Positions 7,282 to 15,253 of a stretch of 64,000 nt of DNA are shown here, in pieces; within the stretch, counting starts at the first letter, position 1, and each line of letters starts with the position of its first letter. The DNA is from Micromonospora_H sonneratiae (lineage in GTDB: Bacteria > Actinomycetota > Actinomycetes > Mycobacteriales > Micromonosporaceae). The position numbers and the translations under genes were made by a program. The notes below the pieces were generated by a model. The model was given only the letters and a program-made list of their open reading frames with translations, had not been told where the DNA came from and did no database searches. Location of the stretch: assembly GCF_042679305.1 (NCBI RefSeq), contig NZ_JBHTMP010000020.1:1-64000 (forward strand), in the 5' to 3' direction.

Positions 7282-8658
7282 GTGTTGGATGGGCACACCG
7301 GCGTGGCTCGGCAGCGGGGCACGCAACCCAGGCGCGGGCCTCGACGCATCGCGACCGTCTCGGTACACACCTCGCCGTTGCACCAGCCCGGGACCGGCGA
7401 TGCCGGTGGCATGAACGTCTATATCGTCGAGGTGGCCCGCCGTCTGGCGGAGGCGAACGTCGAGGTGGAAATCTTCACCCGGGCCACGGCCAGCGATCTG
7501 CCGCCGGTGGTGGAGATGGCACCCGGCGTGCACGTACGGCACGTCACCGCAGGTCCGTTCGAAGGGCTGGCGAAGGAGGAACTGCCGGGCCAGCTCTGTG
7601 CCTTCACCGCCGGCGTGCTGCGGGCCGAGGCGGCCCGACCGCCCGGCTTCTACGACCTGATCCACTCCCACTACTGGCTCTCCGGTCAGGTCGGCTGGTT
7701 GGCGAAGGAACGCTGGGGGGTGCCGCTGGTGCACACCGCACACACCCTCGCCAAGGTCAAGAACGCCCAGCTCGCCGCCGGTGACCGGCCCGAGCCCAAG
7801 GCCCGGGTGATCGGCGAGGAGCAGGTGGTGGCCGAGGCCGACCGGCTGGTCGCCAACACCAGGGCCGAGGCCGAGGACCTGATCGCCAGTTACGGGGCTG
7901 ATCCGGCCGGGGTGACCGTGGTCGAACCGGGTGTCGACCTGGAACGCTTCCAGCCCCCGCCGGTCGGTGGGGAGGTCGCGGCCAAGCTCGCCGCCCGCCG
8001 TCGGCTGGGTCTGGCACCACACGGGTACGTCGTCGCCTTCGTCGGCCGGATCCAGCCGCTCAAGGCACCCGACGTGCTGCTGCGGGCGGTTGCCGCGTTG
8101 CGTCGCCGCAACCCGCGCCTGGTCGACGAGTTGACCGTGGCGATCGTGGGTGGCCCCAGCGGAACGGGCCTGGACCGGCCCACCTCGCTGATCGAGTTGG
8201 CCGCGTCGCTGGGGATCACCGACACCGTACGGTTCCTGCCGCCGCAGACCGGTGACGACCTGGCGGCGGTCTACCGGGCGGCCGACCTGGTGGCGGTGCC
8301 GTCGTACAACGAGACCTTCGGGCTGGTCGCGCTGGAGGCGCAGGCCTGCGGTACGCCGGTGGTGGCAGCCTCGGTGGGCGGTCTGGTCACCGCGGTCCGG
8401 GACGGGGTCAGCGGGGTGCTCGTCGACGGCCATGCCGCCGACGACTGGGCCGCGGCGCTCGGCACCCTGCTCACCGAGCCGCGCCGCCGGGCCGAGCTGT
8501 CCCGGGGAGCGGTCCGGCATGCCAGTGCCTTCTCCTGGTCCCGTACGGCGACCGGTCTGTTGACGGTCTACCGTGAGGCGGTGTCGAAGCACTGGAACAA
8601 CCTGGTTTCGGGGCTGGCTGCCGATGATCCGACCGCCCAGCCGGCAGGTGCCTGTTGA
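7282..8658 (+). CDS. mshA: D-inositol-3-phosphate glycosyltransferase MshA
   Basis: 458 aa GT4-family glycosyltransferase. It catalyses the first committed step of mycothiol synthesis, transfer of GlcNAc from UDP-GlcNAc to 1L-myo-inositol-1-phosphate. The N-terminal acceptor domain has HTSPLHQPGTGDAGGMNVYI; the C-terminal donor domain has VAFVGRIQPLKAPD and the E-x7-E signature in PSYNETFGLVALEAQACGTPV. Length and motifs match MshA. The gene overlaps the YbjN-like gene by four bases (TTGA) and lies next to the SDR gene in the order known for actinobacteria. Mycothiol is specific to actinobacteria, which supports the taxonomic placement. Confidence 0.95.
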   Translation: MLDGHTGVARQRGTQPRRGPRRIATVSVHTSPLHQPGTGDAGGMNVYIVEVARRLAEANVEVEIFTRATASDLPPVVEMAPGVHVRHVTAGPFEGLAKEELPGQLCAFTAGVLRAEAARPPGFYDLIHSHYWLSGQVGWLAKERWGVPLVHTAHTLAKVKNAQLAAGDRPEPKARVIGEEQVVAEADRLVANTRAEAEDLIASYGADPAGVTVVEPGVDLERFQPPPVGGEVAAKLAARRRLGLAPHGYVVAFVGRIQPLKAPDVLLRAVAALRRRNPRLVDELTVAIVGGPSGTGLDRPTSLIELAASLGITDTVRFLPPQTGDDLAAVYRAADLVAVPSYNETFGLVALEAQACGTPVVAASVGGLVTAVRDGVSGVLVDGHAADDWAAALGTLLTEPRRRAELSRGAVRHASAFSWSRTATGLLTVYREAVSKHWNNLVSGLAADDPTAQPAGAC

Positions 8659-9191
8659 GCGGCGGAGGCGGTCCGGCCGACCGGCAGAGCGAGGTTGCCC
8701 GGCTCATCGAGGCGGCGTGCGCCGACCGGGAACTGGCCTGTGAACCGACCGGCGAGTTCTCGTACGCCGTCACGCTGCCCGGCACACACAAACTCAAGAC
8801 CATCTGCAACCTGATCGTCGGCCAGCACGCGTTGCGGATCGAGGCGTTCGTGATGCGTCAGCCGGACGAACGACGTGAGAACCTGTGGGCCTGGCTGTTA
8901 CGTCGCAATTCCCGCATGTACGGCGTGGCGTTCTCGATCGACGCCGCCGGTGACGTCTATCTGACCGGCCGGGTCAGCCTGGCGGGGCTGGACGAGGAGG
9001 AACTGGATCGGCTGCTCGGCTCGGTGCTCACCTATGCCGACGAGTCCTTCGACACGATGCTGGAGATCGGTTTCGGTTCGGCCATCCGTCGGGAGTGGCA
9101 GTGGCGGGTCTCGCGTGGTGAATCGACCGCCAATCTGGCCGCCTTCGCGCACCTTTTCCAGCCGCAGGATCCGGGTTTGGGCGAGGCCTGA
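8655..9191 (+). CDS. YbjN domain-containing protein
   Basis: 178 aa soluble protein, TTG start overlapping the mshA stop. It shows the fold-type pattern of YbjN/type III chaperone-like proteins: a helix with ALRIEAFVMRQPDERRENLWAWLLRRN and then alternating strands and helices ending DESFDTMLEIGFGSAIRREW. An equivalent sits beside mshA in mycobacteria (Rv0487, from memory). The biochemical role is unknown; the tight coupling to mshA suggests a link to mycothiol or simply co-expression. Confidence 0.85.
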   Translation: MSGGGGPADRQSEVARLIEAACADRELACEPTGEFSYAVTLPGTHKLKTICNLIVGQHALRIEAFVMRQPDERRENLWAWLLRRNSRMYGVAFSIDAAGDVYLTGRVSLAGLDEEELDRLLGSVLTYADESFDTMLEIGFGSAIRREWQWRVSRGESTANLAAFAHLFQPQDPGLGEA

Positions 9192-9297
9192 CGGGTAACC
9201 GACGGTAGCGGCGCGGGAGTGGGCCGGGCGCAGTTTGTGACCTGCCGCGACCCGCCGCCTTGCCGAGGACAGACTGTCAAGGGAGCGTGAGCATCTC

Positions 9298-10206
9298 ATG
9301 GCCGCTCAGCGCAACAGTTCGGGTCGCGGCGGGACTGCGACCGCGACGAAGAACCGGTCGGGGACGACGACGAAGTCCCAGCGGACCGCGACGAGGAGCC
9401 GGCTGGGCAACCGTACGCCGAACACGCCGGAGATCTCGGAGAGCAGCATCGGACAACTCAAGGTCGACGAGATCCGTGGTCAGCTCAAGAAACACGGCGT
9501 CACCGGCATTTCCGCTCTTCGCAAGGGCGACCTGGTCAAGACGCTCGTCAAGACCTTGCGGGCAGAGCGGAGACGATCGGCGACCGGCAAGACGACGACC
9601 GGCCCGGCCCGGAAGAGCACTGCGCCCGCTGGCAAGAAGACGGCGGCGGCGGGCAAGAAGACCGTTTCTGCGGGTCGGAAGACGGCGGCGGCGGGCCGGA
9701 AGAGTGTCGCAGCGGCCGGCAGGCCGAAGAGCACCGTTTCGGCGGCGAAGCCGAAGAGTTCCGTTTCGGCCGGTAGGTCCGCTGCGACGAGCAAGCAGAC
9801 CATGTCCAAGCCGGCCGCGTCGGCCCGCGCAGGTGGTATCCGTCAGGGCACGACGATGTCCCGGTCGCTGAAGTACGCCCAGGAGATTACTTCGCCGGCC
9901 GACCAGCCGGAACGTCCGGGGCGGAGCCTGGTCACCACGAACCACGAAGTCATCCAGCGGTGGGCGCGGGCGCGTAACGCCAAACCGGCGACGATCCAGG
10001 GCACCGAGCATGACGGTCGGCCGGGCGTTCTGACGTTCAATTTCCCCGGGTGGCGGGAAGGCGGCAGGATCCAGCAGATCAGCTGGGATGACTGGTTCAA
10101 GACGTTCGATACCCGCCGAGTCAATTTCATCTATCAGGAACAGAAGTCCGACGGTCGGCAGAGCAACTTCTTCCGTACCGAGTCCCCAGATCGTCAGGAT
10201 GCCTGA
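9298..10206 (+). CDS. Lys/Ala-rich histone-like protein with SAP-like N-terminal and conserved C-terminal domain
   Basis: 302 aa in three parts. Residues 1-40 are basic and low-complexity. Residues about 45-80 (IGQLKVDEIRGQLKKHGVTG then LRKGDLVKTLVKTL) look like a SAP or Rho-N-type helix-extended-helix DNA-binding motif. Residues about 95-165 are degenerate repeats of the type (K/R)KTAAAG, as in AKP-rich histone-like tails. The C-terminal 95 residues (NHEVIQRWARARNAKPATI through ISWDDWFKTFDTRRVNFIYQ) match a short conserved domain often mislabelled 1,4-alpha-glucan branching enzyme. A GGGAG site precedes the ATG. It is probably a nucleoid-associated protein; that role is inferred. Confidence 0.75.
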   Translation: MAAQRNSSGRGGTATATKNRSGTTTKSQRTATRSRLGNRTPNTPEISESSIGQLKVDEIRGQLKKHGVTGISALRKGDLVKTLVKTLRAERRRSATGKTTTGPARKSTAPAGKKTAAAGKKTVSAGRKTAAAGRKSVAAAGRPKSTVSAAKPKSSVSAGRSAATSKQTMSKPAASARAGGIRQGTTMSRSLKYAQEITSPADQPERPGRSLVTTNHEVIQRWARARNAKPATIQGTEHDGRPGVLTFNFPGWREGGRIQQISWDDWFKTFDTRRVNFIYQEQKSDGRQSNFFRTESPDRQDA

Positions 10207-10560
10207 CCATCCGTCGGGAATGCCCGAAAGCTCGTCACGGTTGTACCAGACGTCGTGAACGTGCTGGTCACAGCTGGTGTGATCGGCGGAACAGGCTCAT
10301 AAGTTGTGCCAGGAATACGCCTGGATCTAACGTTATTGCACGCGCCGCGCTCGAAAATGTTCGGGGGAACAGCAGGTTAATTGGATCTGCACATCGAGAG
10401 TGGTGCGCAGGGGGACGGGTGGTAGCTGTCGGGGGACGGTAGCCACCTGTGGACCGGCGGTGCGGCGGGTGACGCTTACGGGGGTGAGCGTCACCCGCCG
10501 CCGTCGGTTTCACCCCCATTCAGCGAACAAACCCATTCCGTTCACCGGACGGCGGCAACC
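10207..10560. other. 354-bp convergent intergenic region
   Basis: No convincing gene. It separates the histone-like gene from the MFS gene and contains the 15-bp-stem hairpin listed separately. The stretch 10300-10390 is somewhat AT-richer than its surroundings, but I see no clear promoter or small open frame. Confidence 0.6.
10462..10501. terminator. Bidirectional hairpin terminator
   Basis: GCGGCGGGTGACGCT (10462-10476) pairs perfectly with AGCGTCACCCGCCGC (10487-10501), 15 bp with a 10-nt loop. It lies between convergent genes, 60 bp from the MFS stop. Confidence 0.75.
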
Positions 10561-11892
10561 TCACCGGTTCGACGCATTGGACACCGTTCCCGTGGTATCG
10601 GCCACAGTTTCGAGAACGGCTGCCTTTCCGGAGAGGTCGGTCGTCACGGGCGACGGATCGCCTTCGGTGACGCGGCGGATCGCCGCGACCTTCCGTTCCC
10701 GGGCCGGGCCGGCCAACAGGTGGCCGCCGGTGGCCAGCAGGCCGACTCCACCCGTGATGACCCAGTGCCAGTCACCCAGGTACTGGAGGCTCACCCCGCC
10801 GAGTGCCGGCGCGACGAACGCCGCCATCGGGAAGACCAGGTAGAACACCGACTGGTAGCGGGCCCGTAGGGCAGGTGGTGCCAGTTCGGCATTGATCTCC
10901 GCGTTCGGTGGGGCGGCCAGCATCGAGCCGATCGTCCAGATGACCGCAGCCGTGAGGTAGAAGGGCAACACGTCGGCGAACGCCAACGCGCCGAAGCCGA
11001 CCGCCATCACGCCCGTCGACACCGCCAGTACCCGGTGTTTCAGGTAACCGTCGATCAGCCGGGGTACGAAGAGTTGGCCGACCACGATCAGTGCGCCACC
11101 GAGGGCCACCACCACCCCGTACGCCGACGGGCTGAGACCGTCCTCCCGCATCGCCAGCGGCATGATGGTCGACGTCTGGGCACTCAGCAGCGCCAGTACG
11201 AAGGTGAGCCCGACGAAGACCAGGAACGTCCCGTCGGTCAGTGCGGTGTGCAGGCCCGGTCGACGTTTCGTCGACGGTGTCGCCGTACGCGGGATGTCGT
11301 TGCGGACCAGGGTCTCCCGTACCTTCCACGCGATGATCAGCGCGGTGGTCAGCGTGGCCGCGGCGTCCACCAGGAACAGTGCGGTGAAACTCGCCTGGGA
11401 GACCAGCCCGGCCAGCAGCGACGCCGCCGCCATCCCCAGGTTGTGTGCCCAGAATTGCAGGTTGAACGCCCGGGACCGCCGCTCGACCGGGACCACGTCG
11501 ACGATCGCGGCCACGAAGGCCGGTCCGGGCATGGAGTGGGCGACGCCGACCAGCGTGGCGAAGACCGCGATGGCGACGAGACTGCCGGTGAAGGCGAGCG
11601 CGACCATGAGCGCCGCAGCGGCCAGGTGCGACCAGAACAGGGTGGCCCGTCGCCCCCACCGGTCGGCCAGCACCCCACCGAGCAGGACACCGGCCACCCC
11701 GCCCACGCCGTACGTACCAACCACCACGCCGGCCAGTGCCTTGTCCGCGCCGCGTACCTCGGTGAGGTAGAGCGACAGGTAGAGCATTGCGAATGCGCCG
11801 GCCCGGTTGATCAACAACCCGGACCAGAGATACCAGAAGGTAGCGGGAAGGCCACCTGCGGTGTCGTGCAGCCAGGCTCGCATGCCGCGCAC
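10561..11892 (-). CDS. MFS transporter (first of tandem pair)
   Basis: 443 aa with twelve predicted hydrophobic segments and the MFS loop 2-3 motif as GGVLADRWGRR near residues 75-85. GTG start at 11892 with GGAGG four bases upstream. It is a close paralogue of the gene at 11977-13416: shared N-terminus (GGLPxTFWYLWxGxLINR), shared DVVPxxxRxRAFNLQFWAxNLG region and shared second-half motif DGLSPSxxGxVxALxGxLIVxGQLFxPRLI. The family includes proton-driven drug and metabolite exporters; the substrate is not predictable. The 84-bp gap and same strand suggest one operon. Confidence 0.92.
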   Translation of the reverse strand: MRGMRAWLHDTAGGLPATFWYLWSGLLINRAGAFAMLYLSLYLTEVRGADKALAGVVVGTYGVGGVAGVLLGGVLADRWGRRATLFWSHLAAAALMVALAFTGSLVAIAVFATLVGVAHSMPGPAFVAAIVDVVPVERRSRAFNLQFWAHNLGMAAASLLAGLVSQASFTALFLVDAAATLTTALIIAWKVRETLVRNDIPRTATPSTKRRPGLHTALTDGTFLVFVGLTFVLALLSAQTSTIMPLAMREDGLSPSAYGVVVALGGALIVVGQLFVPRLIDGYLKHRVLAVSTGVMAVGFGALAFADVLPFYLTAAVIWTIGSMLAAPPNAEINAELAPPALRARYQSVFYLVFPMAAFVAPALGGVSLQYLGDWHWVITGGVGLLATGGHLLAGPARERKVAAIRRVTEGDPSPVTTDLSGKAAVLETVADTTGTVSNASNR

Positions 11893-11976
11893 GCAACCTC
11901 CAGAAAAGTTTGTATCCAGTTGAATGGCGGTGTCGACCGTAGGAACGAGTCGACCGATGCGCCAGCGTGTTACTGG

Positions 11977-13416
11977 TCACTGGATGGTGGCGAGCCCCTT
12001 CGGCGGCTTCTGCTCCTCGTTCTCGGCCGCCGGTCGTGCCGGGGTGGCCGGCTCGGGTCGCGCCGGGTCCGCCGCCGACAGAACTGGGGCCGCCGCCGAC
12101 AGGACCGGGTCCGGCTCCGACCGGACCGGGTCCGGCTCCGACCGGACCGGGTCCGGCTCCGACCGGACCGGGTCCGGGGCGGTCACCGGGCGGAGGGCGG
12201 TGGCGCGGCGTTCCCACACCGGACCGAAGACCAGGTAGCAGAGGGCCGCGAAACCGGCGACCCCGGCGCAACCGAGCCAGAGGGCGGAGTTGCCGAGGTG
12301 CTGGCGTACCAGACCGCCGAGCACCGGGGCGAGGGCGCTCGCGCCCTGCCAGGAGAGCGAGAAGACGCCCTGGTAGCGCCCCCGCATGTCGGCCGGGGAC
12401 AGTTCGGCGACCAGGCTGGAGTTGGACGGGGAACTGAGCATCTCGCCGAGCGTCCAGATCAGCACCGTGCCGGCGTAGAGCCAGGCGGTGTCGGCGAAGG
12501 CGGTCGACCCGTAACCGATGCCGGTGACGACGGCCGCTGCGGCCAGTACGTGCGCACGTCGCCGGTTCTTGATCAACCGGGGGATGAAGAGCTGGCCGGA
12601 GACGATCAGTACGCCGTTGAGTGCGATCACCGAGCCGAAGGTGGACGGGCTCAGGCCGTCGTCGCTCATCGCGATCGGCAGCATCGAGATGTGCTGGAGG
12701 AACACCATCGCGATGAGGAAGTTGAGCAGGACGAAGCTGAGGAAGGCCCGGTCCTTCAGGGCGGTCAGGACGCTGCCGGTGGACTTCTTCGTCGTACCGG
12801 ATCGGGTCGTGGCAGTCGTCGCGGCGGCCCGGCGCGGCTCGCGGACCTTGACGAAGATGATGAGCGCGGTGAGCAGGATGCTGGCCGCGTCGACGCTGAA
12901 GACCAGCAGGTAGTCGAACTTGGCGGCGAGCCCGGCCAGCAGTGCGGCACAGGCGAAGCCGAGGTTGATCGCCCAGTAGTTGAGGGAGAAGGCGCGCAGC
13001 CGATCCTTCTCCGGCACCACGTCGATCATCATGGCGCCGAAGGCCGGTCGGGTGCCCTCGGCGAAGAAGCCGAGCAGCAACGCGGTGGCGATGATCAGCG
13101 GCAGTTCCCGGGCGAAGCCGAGGGCCAGCATGAAGACGGCCGCCCCGAGATGGGCGGTGAGCAGGGTCGGACGTCGACCCCACCGGTCGGCCAGCGTCCC
13201 GCCGAGCATGGTGCCGGCGGCACCGCCGACACCCCAGGCCCCCAGCGCCAGCCCGGCCTGGGACTCCGAGAAGCCGCGCTCCTTGGTCAGGTACATGGCC
13301 AGGAGGATCAGGACGAACGAGCCGAGCCGGTTGATCAGCGTGCCGGTCCAGAGGTACCAGAACGTCTTCGGTAACCCGCCGACGGTTTCCTCGAACCAGC
13401 CCCGTACCGTGCGCAT
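11977..13416 (-). CDS. MFS transporter (second of tandem pair) with repetitive C-terminal tail
   Basis: 479 aa. Twelve hydrophobic segments and GGTLADRWGRRPT in loop 2-3 place it in the major facilitator superfamily. It is longer than its tandem paralogue because of a roughly 70-residue hydrophilic tail after the last segment. The tail contains three copies of DPVRSEP and degenerate versions (DPVLSAA, DPARPEP). The tail should be cytoplasmic, and its repeat number may vary between strains. It is probably the first gene of the pair's transcript. Substrate unknown. Confidence 0.92.
   Translation of the reverse strand: MRTVRGWFEETVGGLPKTFWYLWTGTLINRLGSFVLILLAMYLTKERGFSESQAGLALGAWGVGGAAGTMLGGTLADRWGRRPTLLTAHLGAAVFMLALGFARELPLIIATALLLGFFAEGTRPAFGAMMIDVVPEKDRLRAFSLNYWAINLGFACAALLAGLAAKFDYLLVFSVDAASILLTALIIFVKVREPRRAAATTATTRSGTTKKSTGSVLTALKDRAFLSFVLLNFLIAMVFLQHISMLPIAMSDDGLSPSTFGSVIALNGVLIVSGQLFIPRLIKNRRRAHVLAAAAVVTGIGYGSTAFADTAWLYAGTVLIWTLGEMLSSPSNSSLVAELSPADMRGRYQGVFSLSWQGASALAPVLGGLVRQHLGNSALWLGCAGVAGFAALCYLVFGPVWERRATALRPVTAPDPVRSEPDPVRSEPDPVRSEPDPVLSAAAPVLSAADPARPEPATPARPAAENEEQKPPKGLATIQ
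12061..12178. repeat. 21-bp tandem repeats encoding DPVRSEP heptads
   Basis: Three exact 21-bp units (12103-12123, 12124-12144, 12145-12165) plus a partial fourth unit to 12178, preceded by degenerate units from 12061. The period is a multiple of three, so copy-number change would keep the MFS frame open. Confidence 0.9.
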
Positions 13417-13567
13417 TACCGTCCCCCGCTTTGTAATGACTCATCAATCCGCAATGCCTTACACAACCTAGTGGGGCGGGTTGCGGCTGGTCGCGGCCTT
13501 TTCCACGTGGCGGTCGTCACGACCGGTCTGCGCGTGTCCGACGGACGCGTCGGGCAGGATGATCCCC

Positions 13568-14359
13568 ATGACTGCGAGCACGAAGAGTGAGTCTGTAGCG
13601 GGCGAAGGGGCCACGGTAGGGACCCTGGTCCTGTTGCGGCACGGCGAGAGCGACTGGAACGCCAAGAACCTCTTCACGGGCTGGGTCGACGTGGACCTGA
13701 CCGCCAAGGGGGAGGCCGAGGCGCGGCGCGGCGGGGAACTGCTGCGCGAGCACGGCCTGCTGCCGGACGTCGTACACACCAGTGTGCTGCGTCGGGCCAT
13801 CCGTACCTCTGAGTTGGCGCTGAACGCCGCCGACCGGCACTGGATCGCCGTACGCCGGTCGTGGCGACTCAACGAGCGGCACTACGGTGCCCTTCAGGGC
13901 AAGAACAAGAAGCAGACCCTCGACGAGTACGGCGAGGAGCAGTTCACCCTCTGGCGTCGGTCGTACGACACCCCGCCACCGCCGATCGCCGACGGGGACG
14001 AGTGGTCCCAGGTGGGCGACCCCCGGTATGCGCTGCTGCCGCCGGAGCTGATGCCCCGTACCGAGTGCCTCAAGGACGTCGTCGAGCGGATGCTGCCGTA
14101 CTGGTACGACTCGATCGTGCCGGACATCCGCGCTGGTCGTACCGTGCTGGTGGCGGCGCACGGCAACTCGCTGCGGGCGCTGGTCAAGCACCTGGACCAG
14201 ATCTCCGACGAGGCGATCGCCAAGCTGAACATCCCCACCGGCATCCCGCTGCGCTACGACCTGGACCCGTCGCTGCGTCCGCTGGTCACCGGTGGCAGCT
14301 ACCTCGACCCGGAGGCCGCCAAGGAAGCCGCCGCAGCGGTCGCCAACCAGGGCCGCTGA
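13568..14359 (+). CDS. gpmA: 2,3-bisphosphoglycerate-dependent phosphoglycerate mutase
   Basis: 263 aa histidine phosphatase-fold enzyme that interconverts 3- and 2-phosphoglycerate in glycolysis. The LRHGESDWN motif carries the phospho-histidine (His25). RLNERHYGALQG supplies the acid/base Glu and substrate contacts, and VAAHGNSLRAL supplies the second His. The family dPGM insert GDPRYA...LPPELMPRTECLKD is present. The ATG at 13568 follows AGGA at 8 nt; longer in-frame reading adds only a non-conserved leader. It sits beside phoU/senX3 as in mycobacteria. Transcription ends at a strong hairpin shared with phoU. Confidence 0.95.
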   Translation: MTASTKSESVAGEGATVGTLVLLRHGESDWNAKNLFTGWVDVDLTAKGEAEARRGGELLREHGLLPDVVHTSVLRRAIRTSELALNAADRHWIAVRRSWRLNERHYGALQGKNKKQTLDEYGEEQFTLWRRSYDTPPPPIADGDEWSQVGDPRYALLPPELMPRTECLKDVVERMLPYWYDSIVPDIRAGRTVLVAAHGNSLRALVKHLDQISDEAIAKLNIPTGIPLRYDLDPSLRPLVTGGSYLDPEAAKEAAAAVANQGR

Positions 14360-14364
14360 GGTTC

Positions 14365-14414
14365 AGGTCAGGGCCCCTTCTCATCGCTTCCTGCACGAGA
14401 AGGGGCCCTGACCT
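14365..14414. terminator. Bidirectional terminator between gpmA and phoU
   Basis: A perfect 18-bp stem, AGGTCAGGGCCCCTTCTC (14365-14382) with 14397-14414, and a 14-nt loop, followed by the T-rich GTATTTAT. It begins 5 bp after the gpmA stop and ends 20 bp from the phoU stop. Confidence 0.9.
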
Positions 14415-14434
14415 GTATTTATCGCCGGGGTGGG

Positions 14435-15076
14435 TCAGATCGTGTCGCCGGTGACCCGGTAGACCACCCGCCGACCGGCGTTGACCGCGTGGTCGGCGTA
14501 GCGCTCGTAGAAGCGGCCGAGCAGCGCGCCGTCGATGGCGGTCTCCGCGCCGTACGGCCAGTCGTCGCTGAGCAGTATCGCGAACAGGTCCCGGTGCAGG
14601 GCGTCCATCGCGTCGTCGTCCTGGTCGAGTTCCGCAGCGAGGTCGGCGTCGGGCTTGGAGAGCACTTTCGCGATCTTCTCGGCGATCCGGTCGGCGACCT
14701 CGGCCATGTCCTTGAACACTCTCCGCAGTTCGGCCGGTACGGCCGGGGAGGGGTGCCGGCGCAGCGCGGTCTTCGCCACGTGGTCGGCGAGATCGCCCAT
14801 CCGCTCCAGATCGGCGGCGAGTTGCAGGGCGGTCACCACCGTACGTAGATCGGAGGCGACCGGTGCCTGCCGGGCCAGTAGGTCGTAGACCCGCTCGTCG
14901 ACCTGCCGGTACAGGTCGTCAACCTCGTCGTCGCGGGCGATCACCGCTTCAGCAGCGTCCCGGTCGGCCGTCAGCAGCGCCTTCGTGGCCTTGCGCATGG
15001 CTGCCCGGACGGCCTCCGCCATGTCCACCAGCAGCTGGCTGACGATATGTAGTTCGGCCCGGAACTCGTCGCGCAT
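14435..15076 (-). CDS. phoU: Phosphate signalling regulator PhoU
   Basis: 213 aa, all-helical, with two PhoU repeats (about residues 12-95 and 115-205). The motifs DLRTVVTALQLAADLERMGDLADHVAKTA and FYERYADHAVNAGRRVVY carry the Glu/Asp metal-site clusters. PhoU links the Pst phosphate transporter to the sensor kinase and keeps the phosphate regulon off when phosphate is plentiful. Transcribed divergently from senX3-regX3, as in other actinobacteria. The ATG at 15076 lies 8 nt after AGGA; a GTG one codon earlier is possible. The shared promoter region holds GGTGAAC repeats. Confidence 0.95.
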   Translation of the reverse strand: MRDEFRAELHIVSQLLVDMAEAVRAAMRKATKALLTADRDAAEAVIARDDEVDDLYRQVDERVYDLLARQAPVASDLRTVVTALQLAADLERMGDLADHVAKTALRRHPSPAVPAELRRVFKDMAEVADRIAEKIAKVLSKPDADLAAELDQDDDAMDALHRDLFAILLSDDWPYGAETAIDGALLGRFYERYADHAVNAGRRVVYRVTGDTI

Positions 15077-15142
15077 CACTCACGTCCTGTGGTCGGTGTG
15101 GCCAGGTGGCCGGCCAACCGTAGGGCGACGGAACGGCCGAAG

Positions 15143-15181
15143 GGTGAACAGCGGTGAACGACATCGGACCGGCTGGTGAAC
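15143..15181. promoter_or_regulatory. Three GGTGAAC repeats, putative RegX3/PhoP (PHO) box
   Basis: GGTGAAC occurs at 15143-15149, 15153-15159 and 15175-15181 in the phoU/senX3 divergent region; starts are 10 and 22 bp apart, close to helical repeats. The reverse strand reads GTTCACC, the core of PHO boxes bound by the Streptomyces PhoP and mycobacterial RegX3 families. It supports autoregulation of senX3-regX3 and control of phoU. Confidence 0.7.
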
Positions 15182-15253
15182 ATTCATCGACGTACGCCGG
15201 CTTTGTCCCGTTCTGCCTGGTCGTCAGGTCAACCCTGGCCATACGATCGCCGT

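Noticed and set aside
10772..13447. An 891-codon minus-strand open frame over both MFS genes
   Set aside because: It is out of frame with the two clearly recognisable MFS proteins and is a typical high-GC shadow.
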